Of a stretch of 64,000 nt of DNA, positions 1 through 8,624 are shown piece after piece. Within the stretch, counting starts at the first letter, position 1. Each line of letters begins with the position of its first letter. The notes under the pieces are model-generated. The model made no database searches and was not told where the DNA came from. It was given only the letters and a program-made list of their open reading frames with translations. Source of the stretch: an uncultured Ulvibacter sp. (GTDB taxonomy: Bacteria; Bacteroidota; Bacteroidia; Flavobacteriales; Flavobacteriaceae); NCBI GenBank assembly GCA_938083445.1, contig CALKCP010000003.1, positions 216,979 through 280,978 on the forward strand, given 5' to 3'. The position numbers were made by a program, and so were the translations under genes.

Positions 1-1
1 A

Positions 2-439
2 GGAATTGGGGCTCCCAAACGCTGGTCGTTGGGTCTAGAATATACAGGACAAAAAACGAGTAATTTTAAAAACCGACATATTGAATTAGACAGTTCACTC
101 GATAATGTTGAGTTTGTCGATGTCGTAAAAATAAAAATCGGGGGATTCTTCATTCCAAATTACAACGCCATCGGAACGTATTGGAAAAGAATATCTTATA
201 GAGCTGGGTTTCATTTCGAAAATACGGGACTTAATATTGAAGGACAAGATATTAATGAGTTTGGCATATCTTTTGGAGTAGGTCTTCCAACTGGAAAGCT
301 ATTTTCAAATGTCAACATCGGTTTTGAAGTTGGAAAGCGAGGAACAACCAATTTTGGTTTGATACAGGAGAATTTTTTAAATACTTTTTTAAGTTTATCG
401 CTAAACGACAAATGGTTTGAGAAGAGATATTATGATTAA
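2..439 (+). CDS. Outer-membrane beta-barrel protein, 3' part only
   Basis: The reading frame is open from the first bases of the window, so the start lies upstream and only the last 145 residues are visible. These alternate polar and hydrophobic or aromatic residues in short strand-like runs (for example IKIGGFFIPNYNAIGTYWKR and ISFGVGLPTGKLFSNVNIGF), as expected for transmembrane beta-strands of an outer-membrane barrel. The sequence recalls flavobacterial putative outer-membrane proteins encoded upstream of lptC, but I cannot name a family or a transported substrate. The stop lies inside the 5' region of the next gene's frame, so the two are probably cotranscribed. The TTG at 29 is not a believable start because the frame continues upstream without a stop. 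Confidence 0.7.
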   Translation, partial: GIGAPKRWSLGLEYTGQKTSNFKNRHIELDSSLDNVEFVDVVKIKIGGFFIPNYNAIGTYWKRISYRAGFHFENTGLNIEGQDINEFGISFGVGLPTGKLFSNVNIGFEVGKRGTTNFGLIQENFLNTFLSLSLNDKWFEKRYYD

Positions 440-458
440 CAGAGAAAACATTTATTTT

Positions 459-1823
459 ATGAAAACGAAAGTACTTTTACTTTTAACACTTTGCGCATTC
501 ACATTAGGAGGAAAATCCTTAGCGCAAGCGGATAACAACTGTTATGAATTGGGTTCTTTATTTATTGAGCCAGCAAAGGCAAAAAATTATAATGCAGCAC
601 TTCAGAACTATGATAAAGTAGTTCAACAGTGCCCAACATATAGCTTGGCTATTTATCAGTACGCCGTAAAAATGTTTGAATTTTTTATTAAAGAAGGGGA
701 TCTAAGTAAGATAGCTGATCTAGAGCAGGCCTATAAATATAGAATGCAATACTACCCTTCTAAAACCAAAGAAGGAGATGTACTCTCCGATATTGCGCAA
801 TTCAAGTACGATAATAAGATAGGCACAAAGATGTTGCAATTTCAGGCTTTTGATGAGGCTTTCAAAAAAGATGCAAAGAATTTCACAAGCCCAAAAAGTA
901 TTTACACCTATTTCTCCCTGGCAGTAGATTTGGAGAAATCGGGAGAAAAAGACATACAAGAGGTATTTGACCTTTACGATGTTGTCACTGAAAAAATTGA
1001 ACAAGAAGAAAGTGTGCTAGCTCCACAAGTAATTATGCTGTCCGACAGACAAGAGGCTGGAGAATCACTATCTTCGAAGGAGGCAAGGAAACTAAAGGTC
1101 TGTGAGATTAATCTTGGTAATTATGGTAAGATAAAAGGCAGTGTTGATGCTAAATTAGGAATATTAGCAGACTGTCCAAACCTGGTTCCTCTATACAGCA
1201 AAGATTTTGACCAGAAAAAAGATGACATCGACTGGGTTAAGAGAGCTGCAGGTCGCCTTTCAGGTAAAGACTGCACAAGTGACCCGCTGTTTATTAAATT
1301 AGTAGAACAATTAGACAGGCTTGCTCCGTCTGCCGATACGAAATTATACCTAGGTCAGTTAGAAAAAGAAAAAGGGAATTCGGCAAAAGCAATTTCGTAT
1401 TTTGAAGAGTCGGCAGAAATGCAAGAAGATCCAAGAAAAAGCGCAAGAATTTATTACAGAATTGCAGAAGAAAAGCGAAAGAGTGGTCAAAAAAGTACGG
1501 CAAGAAGATATTACCTAAAGGCATTGGATTATCAGCCATCAATGGGTAGAGCGTATTTAAAAATTGCCAGTATGTATGCTTCAAGTGCGAACACCTGCGG
1601 GACGACAGTTTTTGAGAAAAGAGCGATTTACTGGAAAGCGGCAGATTTGGCAGCCAAAGCAGCGAGGCTAGACGGCTCAATCGCCAAAAACGCAAGAGAA
1701 ACTGCTTCTAGCTACAGACAAAGAGCCCCGTCTAAAAGTGATATCTTTGACGGTGGAATGGGAGGGAAAACAATTACCTTTAATTGCTGGGTTGGTGGTA
1801 GTATAAGAGTTCCTAACTTATAA
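459..1823 (+). CDS. Periplasmic tetratricopeptide-repeat protein
   Basis: A 454-residue protein with a signal peptide (MKTKVLLLLTLCAFTLGGKS, cleavage after SLAQA). TPR-like helical pairs are visible near residues 40-75 and most clearly at about 285-390, where KLYLGQLEKEKGNSAKAISY and ARIYYRIAEEKRKSGQKSTA have TPR spacing. The C-terminus is short and Gly-rich. TPR proteins scaffold protein complexes; this one should act in the periplasm, and its position before lptC suggests an envelope role, but no partner is evident. I chose the ATG at 459 because it begins the signal peptide directly. An ATG at 432 would add nine residues and overlap the upstream gene. The stop is two bases before the lptC start. 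Confidence 0.75.
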   Translation: MKTKVLLLLTLCAFTLGGKSLAQADNNCYELGSLFIEPAKAKNYNAALQNYDKVVQQCPTYSLAIYQYAVKMFEFFIKEGDLSKIADLEQAYKYRMQYYPSKTKEGDVLSDIAQFKYDNKIGTKMLQFQAFDEAFKKDAKNFTSPKSIYTYFSLAVDLEKSGEKDIQEVFDLYDVVTEKIEQEESVLAPQVIMLSDRQEAGESLSSKEARKLKVCEINLGNYGKIKGSVDAKLGILADCPNLVPLYSKDFDQKKDDIDWVKRAAGRLSGKDCTSDPLFIKLVEQLDRLAPSADTKLYLGQLEKEKGNSAKAISYFEESAEMQEDPRKSARIYYRIAEEKRKSGQKSTARRYYLKALDYQPSMGRAYLKIASMYASSANTCGTTVFEKRAIYWKAADLAAKAARLDGSIAKNARETASSYRQRAPSKSDIFDGGMGGKTITFNCWVGGSIRVPNL

Positions 1824-1825
1824 GG

Positions 1826-2395
1826 ATGTACAAAGTTAAATTTATGATAAAAAGCGTGATGGCAATACTACTTGTCATCACGCTTTTTTCATGCGAAGGA
1901 AACTATAAAAAAATTCAGCAATTCAACTTAAAAGATGGGGCTCCATTTGCTGAAGGAAAAAATATTAATTTAAAATATACAGATTCAGGGAAGGTAGTCA
2001 CAAACCTAATTGCGTCAAAATTATGGGATTATAGTAATTTTAAATTTCCATATCAAGAGTTCCCAGAAGGAGTTGAAGTGCACTTTTGGGATGATAACAA
2101 AGAGAATATAGTTACCTCAGATTATGCAATTCGTTATGATAAAACAGGTATTATTGATCTTAGAAAAAATGTAGTGTTGGTTACAAGTGATAGCTTAACC
2201 CTAAAAGCAGAGCAGCTTTATTGGGATCAAAAAAACAAGTGGGTGTTCACAGACGAACCCTACCGCATTGAATTTAAAGATGGGTCTCATAATGACGGCG
2301 CCCGACTAGATTCGAGTGAAGATTTTAAAGAAATTATTTCAAGAAAAAATCAAGGAGTACAAATAATTGATAAAACTAAAATTGATGGGGAATAA
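1826..2395 (+). CDS. lptC: LPS export ABC transporter periplasmic protein LptC (lipoprotein form)
   Basis: LptC takes lipopolysaccharide from the inner-membrane LptBFG complex and passes it to LptA. This 189-residue protein fits the LptC family: an N-terminal hydrophobic segment followed by a beta-jellyroll region with repeated short strands (VTSDYAIRYD, IDLRKNVVLVTSD, LKAEQLYWD). Unlike the Escherichia coli protein, which keeps a transmembrane helix, the N-terminus ends in the lipobox LFSC (Cys23), so it is probably lipid-anchored, as is common in Bacteroidota. An internal ATG at 1844 would give a shorter, equally good lipoprotein signal. It follows the TPR gene by two bases and overlaps the next small gene, which indicates one operon. 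The partner LptE is encoded at 41604-42116. Confidence 0.85.
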   Translation: MYKVKFMIKSVMAILLVITLFSCEGNYKKIQQFNLKDGAPFAEGKNINLKYTDSGKVVTNLIASKLWDYSNFKFPYQEFPEGVEVHFWDDNKENIVTSDYAIRYDKTGIIDLRKNVVLVTSDSLTLKAEQLYWDQKNKWVFTDEPYRIEFKDGSHNDGARLDSSEDFKEIISRKNQGVQIIDKTKIDGE

Positions 2396-2582
2396 AATAT
2401 ACCGCCTTTTCGAATACGCCTACATTGCAATGGCCGTATTTTCTACTTATATTGTTGTTCAAAATTGGTCAGAAAACAGAGAGCGTTCTTATCTATTTGC
2501 TATTTTCGGAATTGTTGCCGTCTTAATGTTTTTCTTTAAAAGAAAGTTTAGAAAAAAGATAGAGGCGCATAATAAAAAATAG
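2385..2582 (+). CDS. Small two-helix membrane protein of unknown function
   Basis: A 65-residue protein with two hydrophobic segments (about residues 9-22 and 38-51) joined by a polar loop, ending in a strongly basic tail (KRKFRKKIEAHNKK). The ATG at 2385 overlaps the end of lptC by 11 bases; an upstream ATG at 2367 would overlap by 29. The overlap implies translational coupling to lptC. I do not recognise a named family, though small proteins in this position are usual in Flavobacteriaceae. The positive-inside rule puts the basic C-terminus in the cytoplasm. A role with the LPS export machinery is only a guess from position. Confidence 0.65.
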   Translation: MGNKIYRLFEYAYIAMAVFSTYIVVQNWSENRERSYLFAIFGIVAVLMFFFKRKFRKKIEAHNKK

Positions 2583-2626
2583 CGCGTTAAGACAATGGCA
2601 GATTAGCAAATTGAAAAGGAATCAAA

Positions 2627-3880
2627 TTGGATTATACGATTATAATAATAATTTTAATGCTTATTCTTTCCGCCTTTTTTTCGGGCTTGGAAATCGCCTA
2701 TATTTCTTCTAATAAAATACTGCTAGAAATAGAAAAGAAGCAACATAGTTTCTTAGCGGGAATACTTCAGAAAATCACAAAACGCCCTTCAAAGTTTATT
2801 TCAACTATGTTGGTGGGTAATAATATTGCCTTAGTAGTATACGGTTTCTTTATGGGAGATTTGTTGATGCGCTATATCGCATTGGATGGTTTTACAGGTA
2901 TATTGATTCAAACGGCAATTTCTACATTAGTGATATTGCTTACGGCAGAATTTTTACCAAAAGTATTTTTTCAGATTTACGCGAATAGCTTATTGAAGTT
3001 TTTTGCGCTACCAGTGTATTTTTTCTACTTACTATTCTCCTTTATTTCCGAGTTTGTAATTTGGATTTCAGATTTGGTGCTCAAGTTTTTTTTCAAAACG
3101 GAAGGGGATATGGTTCAATTAAGTTTCAGTAAAATTGAACTCGGAAATTTTATTTCAGAACAAATGGAGAGTTTTGAGACGGATGAAGAGATTGACACTG
3201 AAATCCAGATTTTTCAGAATGCCTTGGATTTTTCAGAAGTAAAGTCAAGAGAGGCTATGGTTCCGCGCACCGAAATCATTGCTGTAGACATACAGACGTC
3301 GCCAAAGGATCTCGTGAAGATTTTCACGGATACGGGGCTTTCGAAAATATTAGTTTATAAAAGTAGTATTGACGATATCGTTGGTTATGTGCATTCGTTT
3401 GAGCTTTTTAAAAAACCCGAAACAATTGAAAAAATAATCATGCCGGTTATTTTTGTGCCGGGCACGATGCTCGCTAAAGACGTGCTGAACATATTAAGTA
3501 AAAAAGGAAGGGGTCTAGCTGTTATTATTGATGAGTATGGCGGCACATCTGGAATCTTAACGGTTGAAGACATTGTAGAAGAGCTAATAGGTGAAATTGA
3601 AGACGAACACGATAATACAGCCTTAATTGAAGAAGACCGAGGTAACGGGAGCTATAGGTTTTCTGCTCGTTTAGAGGTGGATTATCTTAATGAGATGTAT
3701 AAATTAAACTTAATTGAGAGTGAACATTACGAGACGCTCGGTGGATTGATTGTGAATTTCACTGAGGAGATTCCTGAACAAGGTAAAACAGTTGTGATCG
3801 AGAGATTTAGCTTTCAAATACTTGAAGTCTCGAATACTAAAATAGAGCTCGTAGAGTTGAAAAGACATAGCGATGATTAG
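2627..3880 (+). CDS. CNNM/CorC (HlyC)-type membrane protein with CBS pair
   Basis: A 417-residue protein with the three-part layout of the hemolysin C/CorC/CNNM family. A DUF21 transmembrane domain covers about residues 1-150, starting with LSAFFSGLEIAYISSNK. A cytosolic CBS pair lies at about 200-325, with MVPRTEIIAVD and the typical DEYGGTSGILTVEDIVEELI stretch. A C-terminal CorC_HlyC domain occupies about 335-415. Relatives are linked to Mg2+ or Co2+ efflux and gliding-bacteria homologues include GldE-like proteins; the substrate here is not shown by the sequence. The start is the TTG at 2627, since the next ATG (2657) would cut into the first membrane helix. It lies 44 bases after the small membrane gene, probably in the same operon. 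Confidence 0.85.
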   Translation: MDYTIIIIILMLILSAFFSGLEIAYISSNKILLEIEKKQHSFLAGILQKITKRPSKFISTMLVGNNIALVVYGFFMGDLLMRYIALDGFTGILIQTAISTLVILLTAEFLPKVFFQIYANSLLKFFALPVYFFYLLFSFISEFVIWISDLVLKFFFKTEGDMVQLSFSKIELGNFISEQMESFETDEEIDTEIQIFQNALDFSEVKSREAMVPRTEIIAVDIQTSPKDLVKIFTDTGLSKILVYKSSIDDIVGYVHSFELFKKPETIEKIIMPVIFVPGTMLAKDVLNILSKKGRGLAVIIDEYGGTSGILTVEDIVEELIGEIEDEHDNTALIEEDRGNGSYRFSARLEVDYLNEMYKLNLIESEHYETLGGLIVNFTEEIPEQGKTVVIERFSFQILEVSNTKIELVELKRHSDD

Positions 3881-4072
3881 TTTTTTCACTTTTACATAAA
3901 ATATTCAAAGTAACTTTTTTATTAATCATGGGAAAATGGTATTTTCGCCCCCTATTAATAGAGACTTTTCTCGACATTTTAGCCTTTTGGGCTCAATTAT
4001 ATAGAAAACCAAATAACACAGAACCTGTCGTAATTTAAAATAAGCGGTAGGAACAATAAATTTCAACGATAG

Positions 4073-6178
4073 ATGGCAATTTTAAATAATATTAGAAAAA
4101 GAGGAGTATTCCTTATAATCATTATTGCATTAGCTTTATTTTCATTCATACTAGCGGATGTAATTCGTAATGGAGGATTTGCTTCAGAAAAATCACAAAC
4201 TACGATAGCAGTTGTGAATGGAGAGGAAATTGGGAGAGAAGGGTTTATGCAGCAAGTTGAGACTACTCAGCGTACCTTGGGTCCTAGCGGGACAACTGGA
4301 CAAGCAATGAGTCGTGTTTGGGACAATGAGCTTCGTGCGATACTATTATCTCAGGAATTCGAGAAACTAGGGCTTTCCGCAGAAAAAGAGCAAATTAATA
4401 ATGCCTTGCGAATCAATTTGGCTACGAACGAGACTTTTTTGAACGATGCGGGTCTTTTTGACGAAGGTAAACTACAAGAATATATTGCAAGTATAAAGGC
4501 ATCCAACCCGACTGCTTATCAGCAATGGTTGGATTTTGAAAAGAGAACAGAGGAAGGTATTTTACAAGCCTCATATTACACAATGATTAAGGGTGGTCTT
4601 AGAAGCACTGATGCTGAAGGTGAACTTGAATACAGGTTTGAAAATGATAAGGTAAACTTGCAGTTCGTACAAGTTCCTTACTCTAAAATTGCAGATGAAG
4701 ATGTAACGGTAAGTGATGAAGAGATCAGATCCTATGTAAAAAGCCATGCTGAAGAATTTGAAGTAGATCCGAAAGTAGACATCCAATACGTTTCCTTTAT
4801 GGAAACCGCATCAGAAGAGGATATAGAGGATACAAAGAAAAACATTCTTTCATTGTTAGATGACCGGTTTGAGTTTAATGATACGATTGTAGGTTTTGCA
4901 AGAACTAATGACAATTTAGAGTTTGTGAATGCAAATTCGGATGTGCCATTTGTGGATCAATGGATGTTTAAAAAAGACCTTCCAGCATCAGTAGCTGATT
5001 CGATTTATAACTTGGCGGTTGGTGACATCTACGGTCCTTATAAAATAGATAACACCTTTAGTGTCTCAAAAGTTATTGAGAGCAAACAAATGCCTGATTC
5101 AATCCAATCAAAGCACATACTAATCCGTTACGCCGGATCGTTTAGAGCTGCCTCTGATGTAACTAGATCGAAGGAAGAAGCGAAAAAATTAGCAGATAGT
5201 ATCTTAAGGGTCGTTAAACGAAATACCAGAAAGTTTGAGGCATTATCAGCTGCCCTATCAGAGGATAGTTCAAATAAAGATAAGGGGGGTGATTTAGGTT
5301 ACAATCCTCCAGGGAGAATGGTTGCAGAATTTGATGAGTTTATTATCGCTAATAAGACAGGAACTTTGGGTGTTGTTGAAACAGACTTCGGATTTCATGT
5401 TGTAGGGGTCGGAGAACAAAAAAACAAGCAAAAAGCAATAAAAATTGCTACGGTAACAAATGAGGTTGAACTTTCAGAAAAAACACTAAGCGTTAACTTT
5501 GCTGAAGCATCAAGATTTGAAGTGGCTTCTCAAAAAGGAGATTTTGCTGAAATGGCAAAGACTGCAGGAATTGACTTGAAACCTGTGAATAAAATTGGAG
5601 AATTAGATTCTAATATTCCAGGGGTAGGAAATAATCGTTCAATAATCAATTGGGCATTTGATGAGGAAAATAATGTTGGCGATATCAAGAGATTTAGTAT
5701 AGTAGACGGTTATGTTATTGCCCAACTAACTAGAAAAGATCCTAAAGGCCTATTGAGCGTTGCTGAGGCTTCAGTAACAGTGAATCCAATTCTACGCAAC
5801 GAGAAAAAAGCTAAAAAGATTCGTGAAGCAATTACGGGTACAACTTTGGTAGAATTAGCGGCTAGTCAAAATGTAACGGTGCAAACGGCAACAGCCGTAA
5901 CGATGTCTGCTCCCACGCTACCGGGTGCAGGTGCTGAATTAGAAGTTGTAGGTGCAGCTTTTGGTAAGAGTGCTGGTGAATTGACAGGCTTCATTGATGG
6001 AAAGACTGGTGTGTTTATCGCGAAAGTACTTGCGATAAATAATGCTCCAGATTTGGAAACATATGCGGCATACGCCAACCAATTAAACGGAAAGATACAG
6101 CCCACAGTGAATGCGTCTGTAGTGAGTGCTTTAAAGAGCGCTGCCGATATTGAAGATAACAGAGCTAACTTCTTTTAG
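4073..6178 (+). CDS. PpiD/SurA-like periplasmic peptidyl-prolyl isomerase
   Basis: A 701-residue membrane-anchored foldase. Residues 1-11 are cytosolic, one transmembrane helix spans about 12-30 (GVFLIIIIALALFSFILADV), and the rest is periplasmic. A SurA_N-type chaperone region covers about 35-200. A parvulin rotamase domain lies near 340-450, recognised by SKHILIRYAG, LSEDSSNKDKGGDLGY and ETDFGFHVVGV. The C-terminal part resembles a second, degenerate rotamase-like region. PpiD proteins act at the SecYEG exit to help newly exported outer-membrane proteins fold. A 192-base gap before the start and a strong terminator at 6201-6235 suggest it is transcribed as its own unit or as the end of the upstream operon. 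Confidence 0.85.
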   Translation: MAILNNIRKRGVFLIIIIALALFSFILADVIRNGGFASEKSQTTIAVVNGEEIGREGFMQQVETTQRTLGPSGTTGQAMSRVWDNELRAILLSQEFEKLGLSAEKEQINNALRINLATNETFLNDAGLFDEGKLQEYIASIKASNPTAYQQWLDFEKRTEEGILQASYYTMIKGGLRSTDAEGELEYRFENDKVNLQFVQVPYSKIADEDVTVSDEEIRSYVKSHAEEFEVDPKVDIQYVSFMETASEEDIEDTKKNILSLLDDRFEFNDTIVGFARTNDNLEFVNANSDVPFVDQWMFKKDLPASVADSIYNLAVGDIYGPYKIDNTFSVSKVIESKQMPDSIQSKHILIRYAGSFRAASDVTRSKEEAKKLADSILRVVKRNTRKFEALSAALSEDSSNKDKGGDLGYNPPGRMVAEFDEFIIANKTGTLGVVETDFGFHVVGVGEQKNKQKAIKIATVTNEVELSEKTLSVNFAEASRFEVASQKGDFAEMAKTAGIDLKPVNKIGELDSNIPGVGNNRSIINWAFDEENNVGDIKRFSIVDGYVIAQLTRKDPKGLLSVAEASVTVNPILRNEKKAKKIREAITGTTLVELAASQNVTVQTATAVTMSAPTLPGAGAELEVVGAAFGKSAGELTGFIDGKTGVFIAKVLAINNAPDLETYAAYANQLNGKIQPTVNASVVSALKSAADIEDNRANFF

Positions 6179-6200
6179 GAGTTTTTTACACTAAAAATCA

Positions 6201-6235
6201 AAACCTCTTAATACTATGTGTTAAGAGGTTTTTTT
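6201..6235 (+). terminator. Intrinsic terminator, probably bidirectional
   Basis: An 11-base-pair inverted repeat (AAACCTCTTAA and TTAAGAGGTTT, loop of nine bases) followed by a run of T on the plus strand. It sits between the convergent ppiD-like gene and the GHMP kinase gene, with T-rich sequence on both sides, so it can serve both. Confidence 0.85.
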
Positions 6236-7148
6236 ATAAAATCATTTCAGTATAGGGAACAATGGTGGTATAGCCCATATTCTTGAAGTAATCGAGATCA
6301 TTGGGAGCAGCTGTGACCATTATAAAATCACCACCCCATGCCCCTAAACTTTTAATGGACCTCGGATAGTCACTAAAAAGTTGTGCCTTTATTGTTGGAA
6401 CTTGTATGGTTTCTGAAATAAGAATTTCGTGCCTGTTCATCAGCGTTTCAAAGGTCTCTAGTGATTCACAGGCGAGTAATGAATGGGTAATAGCGCTTAT
6501 CTTACTCAATGCAATTACCGAAACAGAAGCTTTTCTATAATGCGCAATTCCCTCTTTACTACTTTGTTTTTGATTGAGATGCACAAAGTATAATTGATCC
6601 GTAAAGTCCCAATGAATTTTCACTTTTTCGACAAATGGAACGGTTTCTTGAATCTTGTAGAGTATCGGCGAATTATTTTGCGCCACGGCAATATCATAGC
6701 CACTTCCTCCAAAACTTTTTCTTAACAATTCAAAGGCATTAATGTTTGCCCATTGAGCAATATTATTAATAAGGGTAGAAGAGCTTCCTAGACCCCAGTT
6801 TTTTGGAAAATCGAGGTGCGTCCTAACCTTCCATCCCTTGTTTTCCCCTAAGAACAATGGATTTAATTTTTTGGCTTCCTGCAGTATCTTTAAAAGTGTT
6901 TCTTTCGTTGAGGTTGGAACTGTGATGGCGTTTTTAGTGTTATTCAGTTCATCAAAAGTAAATGAATTTTCGAACCATATAATCCCATTACAGTCCAGGC
7001 TTTTCCAATGGACAGCTTCAGATTCGGCGGGCTCAACAACCATAGATTGTCCAAATTTTGTTGGAATGCTAAGAGCCATAGCACCGTCTAGCACCAAATA
7101 TTCTCCGGTGAGAATAAGTTTACCGTTACTATAAAACTCAGTGCTCAT
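6234..7148 (-). CDS. GYDIA-family GHMP kinase
   Basis: A 304-residue small-molecule kinase of the GHMP superfamily. The N-terminus has the superfamily pattern SNGKLILTGEYLVLDGA, the ATP-binding motif 2 appears as WGLGSSSTLINN, and GGSGYDIA is the signature that gives the flavobacterial GYDIA family its name. GHMP kinases in this setting act on mevalonate or phosphomevalonate; its gene starts five bases after the HMG-CoA reductase stop, so a mevalonate-pathway kinase is the natural inference. Which of the pathway kinases it is cannot be decided from sequence alone. No other pathway gene is in the window. Confidence 0.8.
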   Translation of the reverse strand: MSTEFYSNGKLILTGEYLVLDGAMALSIPTKFGQSMVVEPAESEAVHWKSLDCNGIIWFENSFTFDELNNTKNAITVPTSTKETLLKILQEAKKLNPLFLGENKGWKVRTHLDFPKNWGLGSSSTLINNIAQWANINAFELLRKSFGGSGYDIAVAQNNSPILYKIQETVPFVEKVKIHWDFTDQLYFVHLNQKQSSKEGIAHYRKASVSVIALSKISAITHSLLACESLETFETLMNRHEILISETIQVPTIKAQLFSDYPRSIKSLGAWGGDFIMVTAAPNDLDYFKNMGYTTIVPYTEMIL

Positions 7149-7153
7149 TTCAA

Positions 7154-8467
7154 TTAGGATCTTAGTTGTTCAATAAAGCTTAAAACCGAACTATGCGTTA
7201 TTGTTTCATTAGTGAAATACGCAAGTGCTTGGTCTTTTTCTGTCTTGGATGTTTCAAGTTGATTGAGGATATTCATCAGATGCATTTTCATATGGCCTTT
7301 TTGAATTCCTGTTGTAACCAGAGATTTAACAGCGGCAAAGTTCTGTGCCAATCCTGCAACAGCAACGATCTCCATTAGTTCTTTTGCATTGGGTTTTTGC
7401 AACATCGAAAAAGCAAGTTTAACTAAGGGGTGCAAACCTGTTAATCCGCCTACCGTTCCAAGAGCTAAGGGAATCTCAATCCAAAATGAAAAGATTCCAT
7501 TTTCAACCTTTGCATCTGTTAGGCTTGTATACTTACCGTCCTTGCAGGCGTATGAATGTGCGCCGGCCTCTACCGCTCTAAAATCGTTTCCGGTGGCCAA
7601 AACGAGCGCGTCTACACCGTTCATTATGCCCTTATTGTGAGTTACCGCTCTCCTTGGTTCTACTTTAGCAATGGCAACGGCACGAACAAATTTTTTCGCA
7701 AAAACAGCGCCATCGATCTCGTTAGTCGACAATAGTGTGGTTGGGCAATAAACTTCGGCACGAACTAAGCACTCCGGGACAGCGTTCGATAGGATACTTA
7801 AAACTACTTCCGGGAAGGTAGTATCATTTTTAAAAGGCACATAATCGTGGGCTTCAACTTCGAAAGTCTTAGCAATTTTCTCAAGGCAGCTATTAATGAA
7901 ATTCGCTCCCATTGCATCTAATGTTTCAAAGGTGCAGTGCAATTGGTAATAACCTTCGAGCGAATTAGTCGAATTAACAAGGGATATGTCTGTAAGTCCA
8001 CCCCCTCTTTTTTGCATGTTTTTTTGAAGTGCGTCAATACTTTGAACGAGCTTGTGTTTCACTTCAGAAAAGAAGGATTGAAGCTTTGATTCTAATCCGA
8101 AAAAATCAATGTGAATCTGCCCGTTTTTTTGTGTTGAAATCACTTTTGCAGTAAAACCGCCTTTGTCTAGCCAAAATTTTGCCGCATTACTTGCAGCAGC
8201 GACAACCGAGCTTTCTTCTGTAACCATTGGTAAGGTAAGAAGGCTGTTGTTAATGAGAAAATTTGGTGCTACTCCAAGTGGTAAGTAGTAATTGCTTATC
8301 GTGTTTTCGATGAAATCATCATGCAGTCCTTGCAGTTTAGAATCAGAATTCCAGTACTTTTTTAGTACCTCAACGGCCAGAGGTTCTTCGACGAAGCAAG
8401 TTTCGGCCAACCATTGGATTTTTTGATCCTTCGTTTTTTTTGAAAAACCTAAAACGGGTGCTACCAT
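7154..8467 (-). CDS. mvaA: Hydroxymethylglutaryl-CoA reductase, class II
   Basis: Interconverts HMG-CoA and mevalonate, the committed step to isoprenoids. The 437-residue protein matches the bacterial class II enzyme: ENTISNYYLPLGVAPNF near residue 54, the catalytic-Glu region VTEESSVVAAAS near 83-92, the Lys/Asp region NKGIMNGVDALVLATGND near 285-310, and the C-terminal His segment QKGHMKMH near 393. All expected catalytic residues are present, and it lacks the membrane domain of class I enzymes. It forms a two-gene operon with the GHMP kinase, so it probably works in the biosynthetic direction here. The upstream region is shared divergently with the dipeptidyl peptidase gene and carries a TATATTTG element on the minus strand. 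Confidence 0.92.
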   Translation of the reverse strand: MVAPVLGFSKKTKDQKIQWLAETCFVEEPLAVEVLKKYWNSDSKLQGLHDDFIENTISNYYLPLGVAPNFLINNSLLTLPMVTEESSVVAAASNAAKFWLDKGGFTAKVISTQKNGQIHIDFFGLESKLQSFFSEVKHKLVQSIDALQKNMQKRGGGLTDISLVNSTNSLEGYYQLHCTFETLDAMGANFINSCLEKIAKTFEVEAHDYVPFKNDTTFPEVVLSILSNAVPECLVRAEVYCPTTLLSTNEIDGAVFAKKFVRAVAIAKVEPRRAVTHNKGIMNGVDALVLATGNDFRAVEAGAHSYACKDGKYTSLTDAKVENGIFSFWIEIPLALGTVGGLTGLHPLVKLAFSMLQKPNAKELMEIVAVAGLAQNFAAVKSLVTTGIQKGHMKMHLMNILNQLETSKTEKDQALAYFTNETITHSSVLSFIEQLRS

Positions 8468-8624
8468 ATGTTCTTATGTTGTAAACAACAAATATAACAT
8501 ATATCAACAACCATTTTGTTGTGAAGTTGCTAACAAATTGACTGTATTTAACAAAAAAACGACGCTATTTTGGTGAATTTTTAGTAAACTTGGCATACAA
8601 AATACGAACAGTTTGAATAAAATA

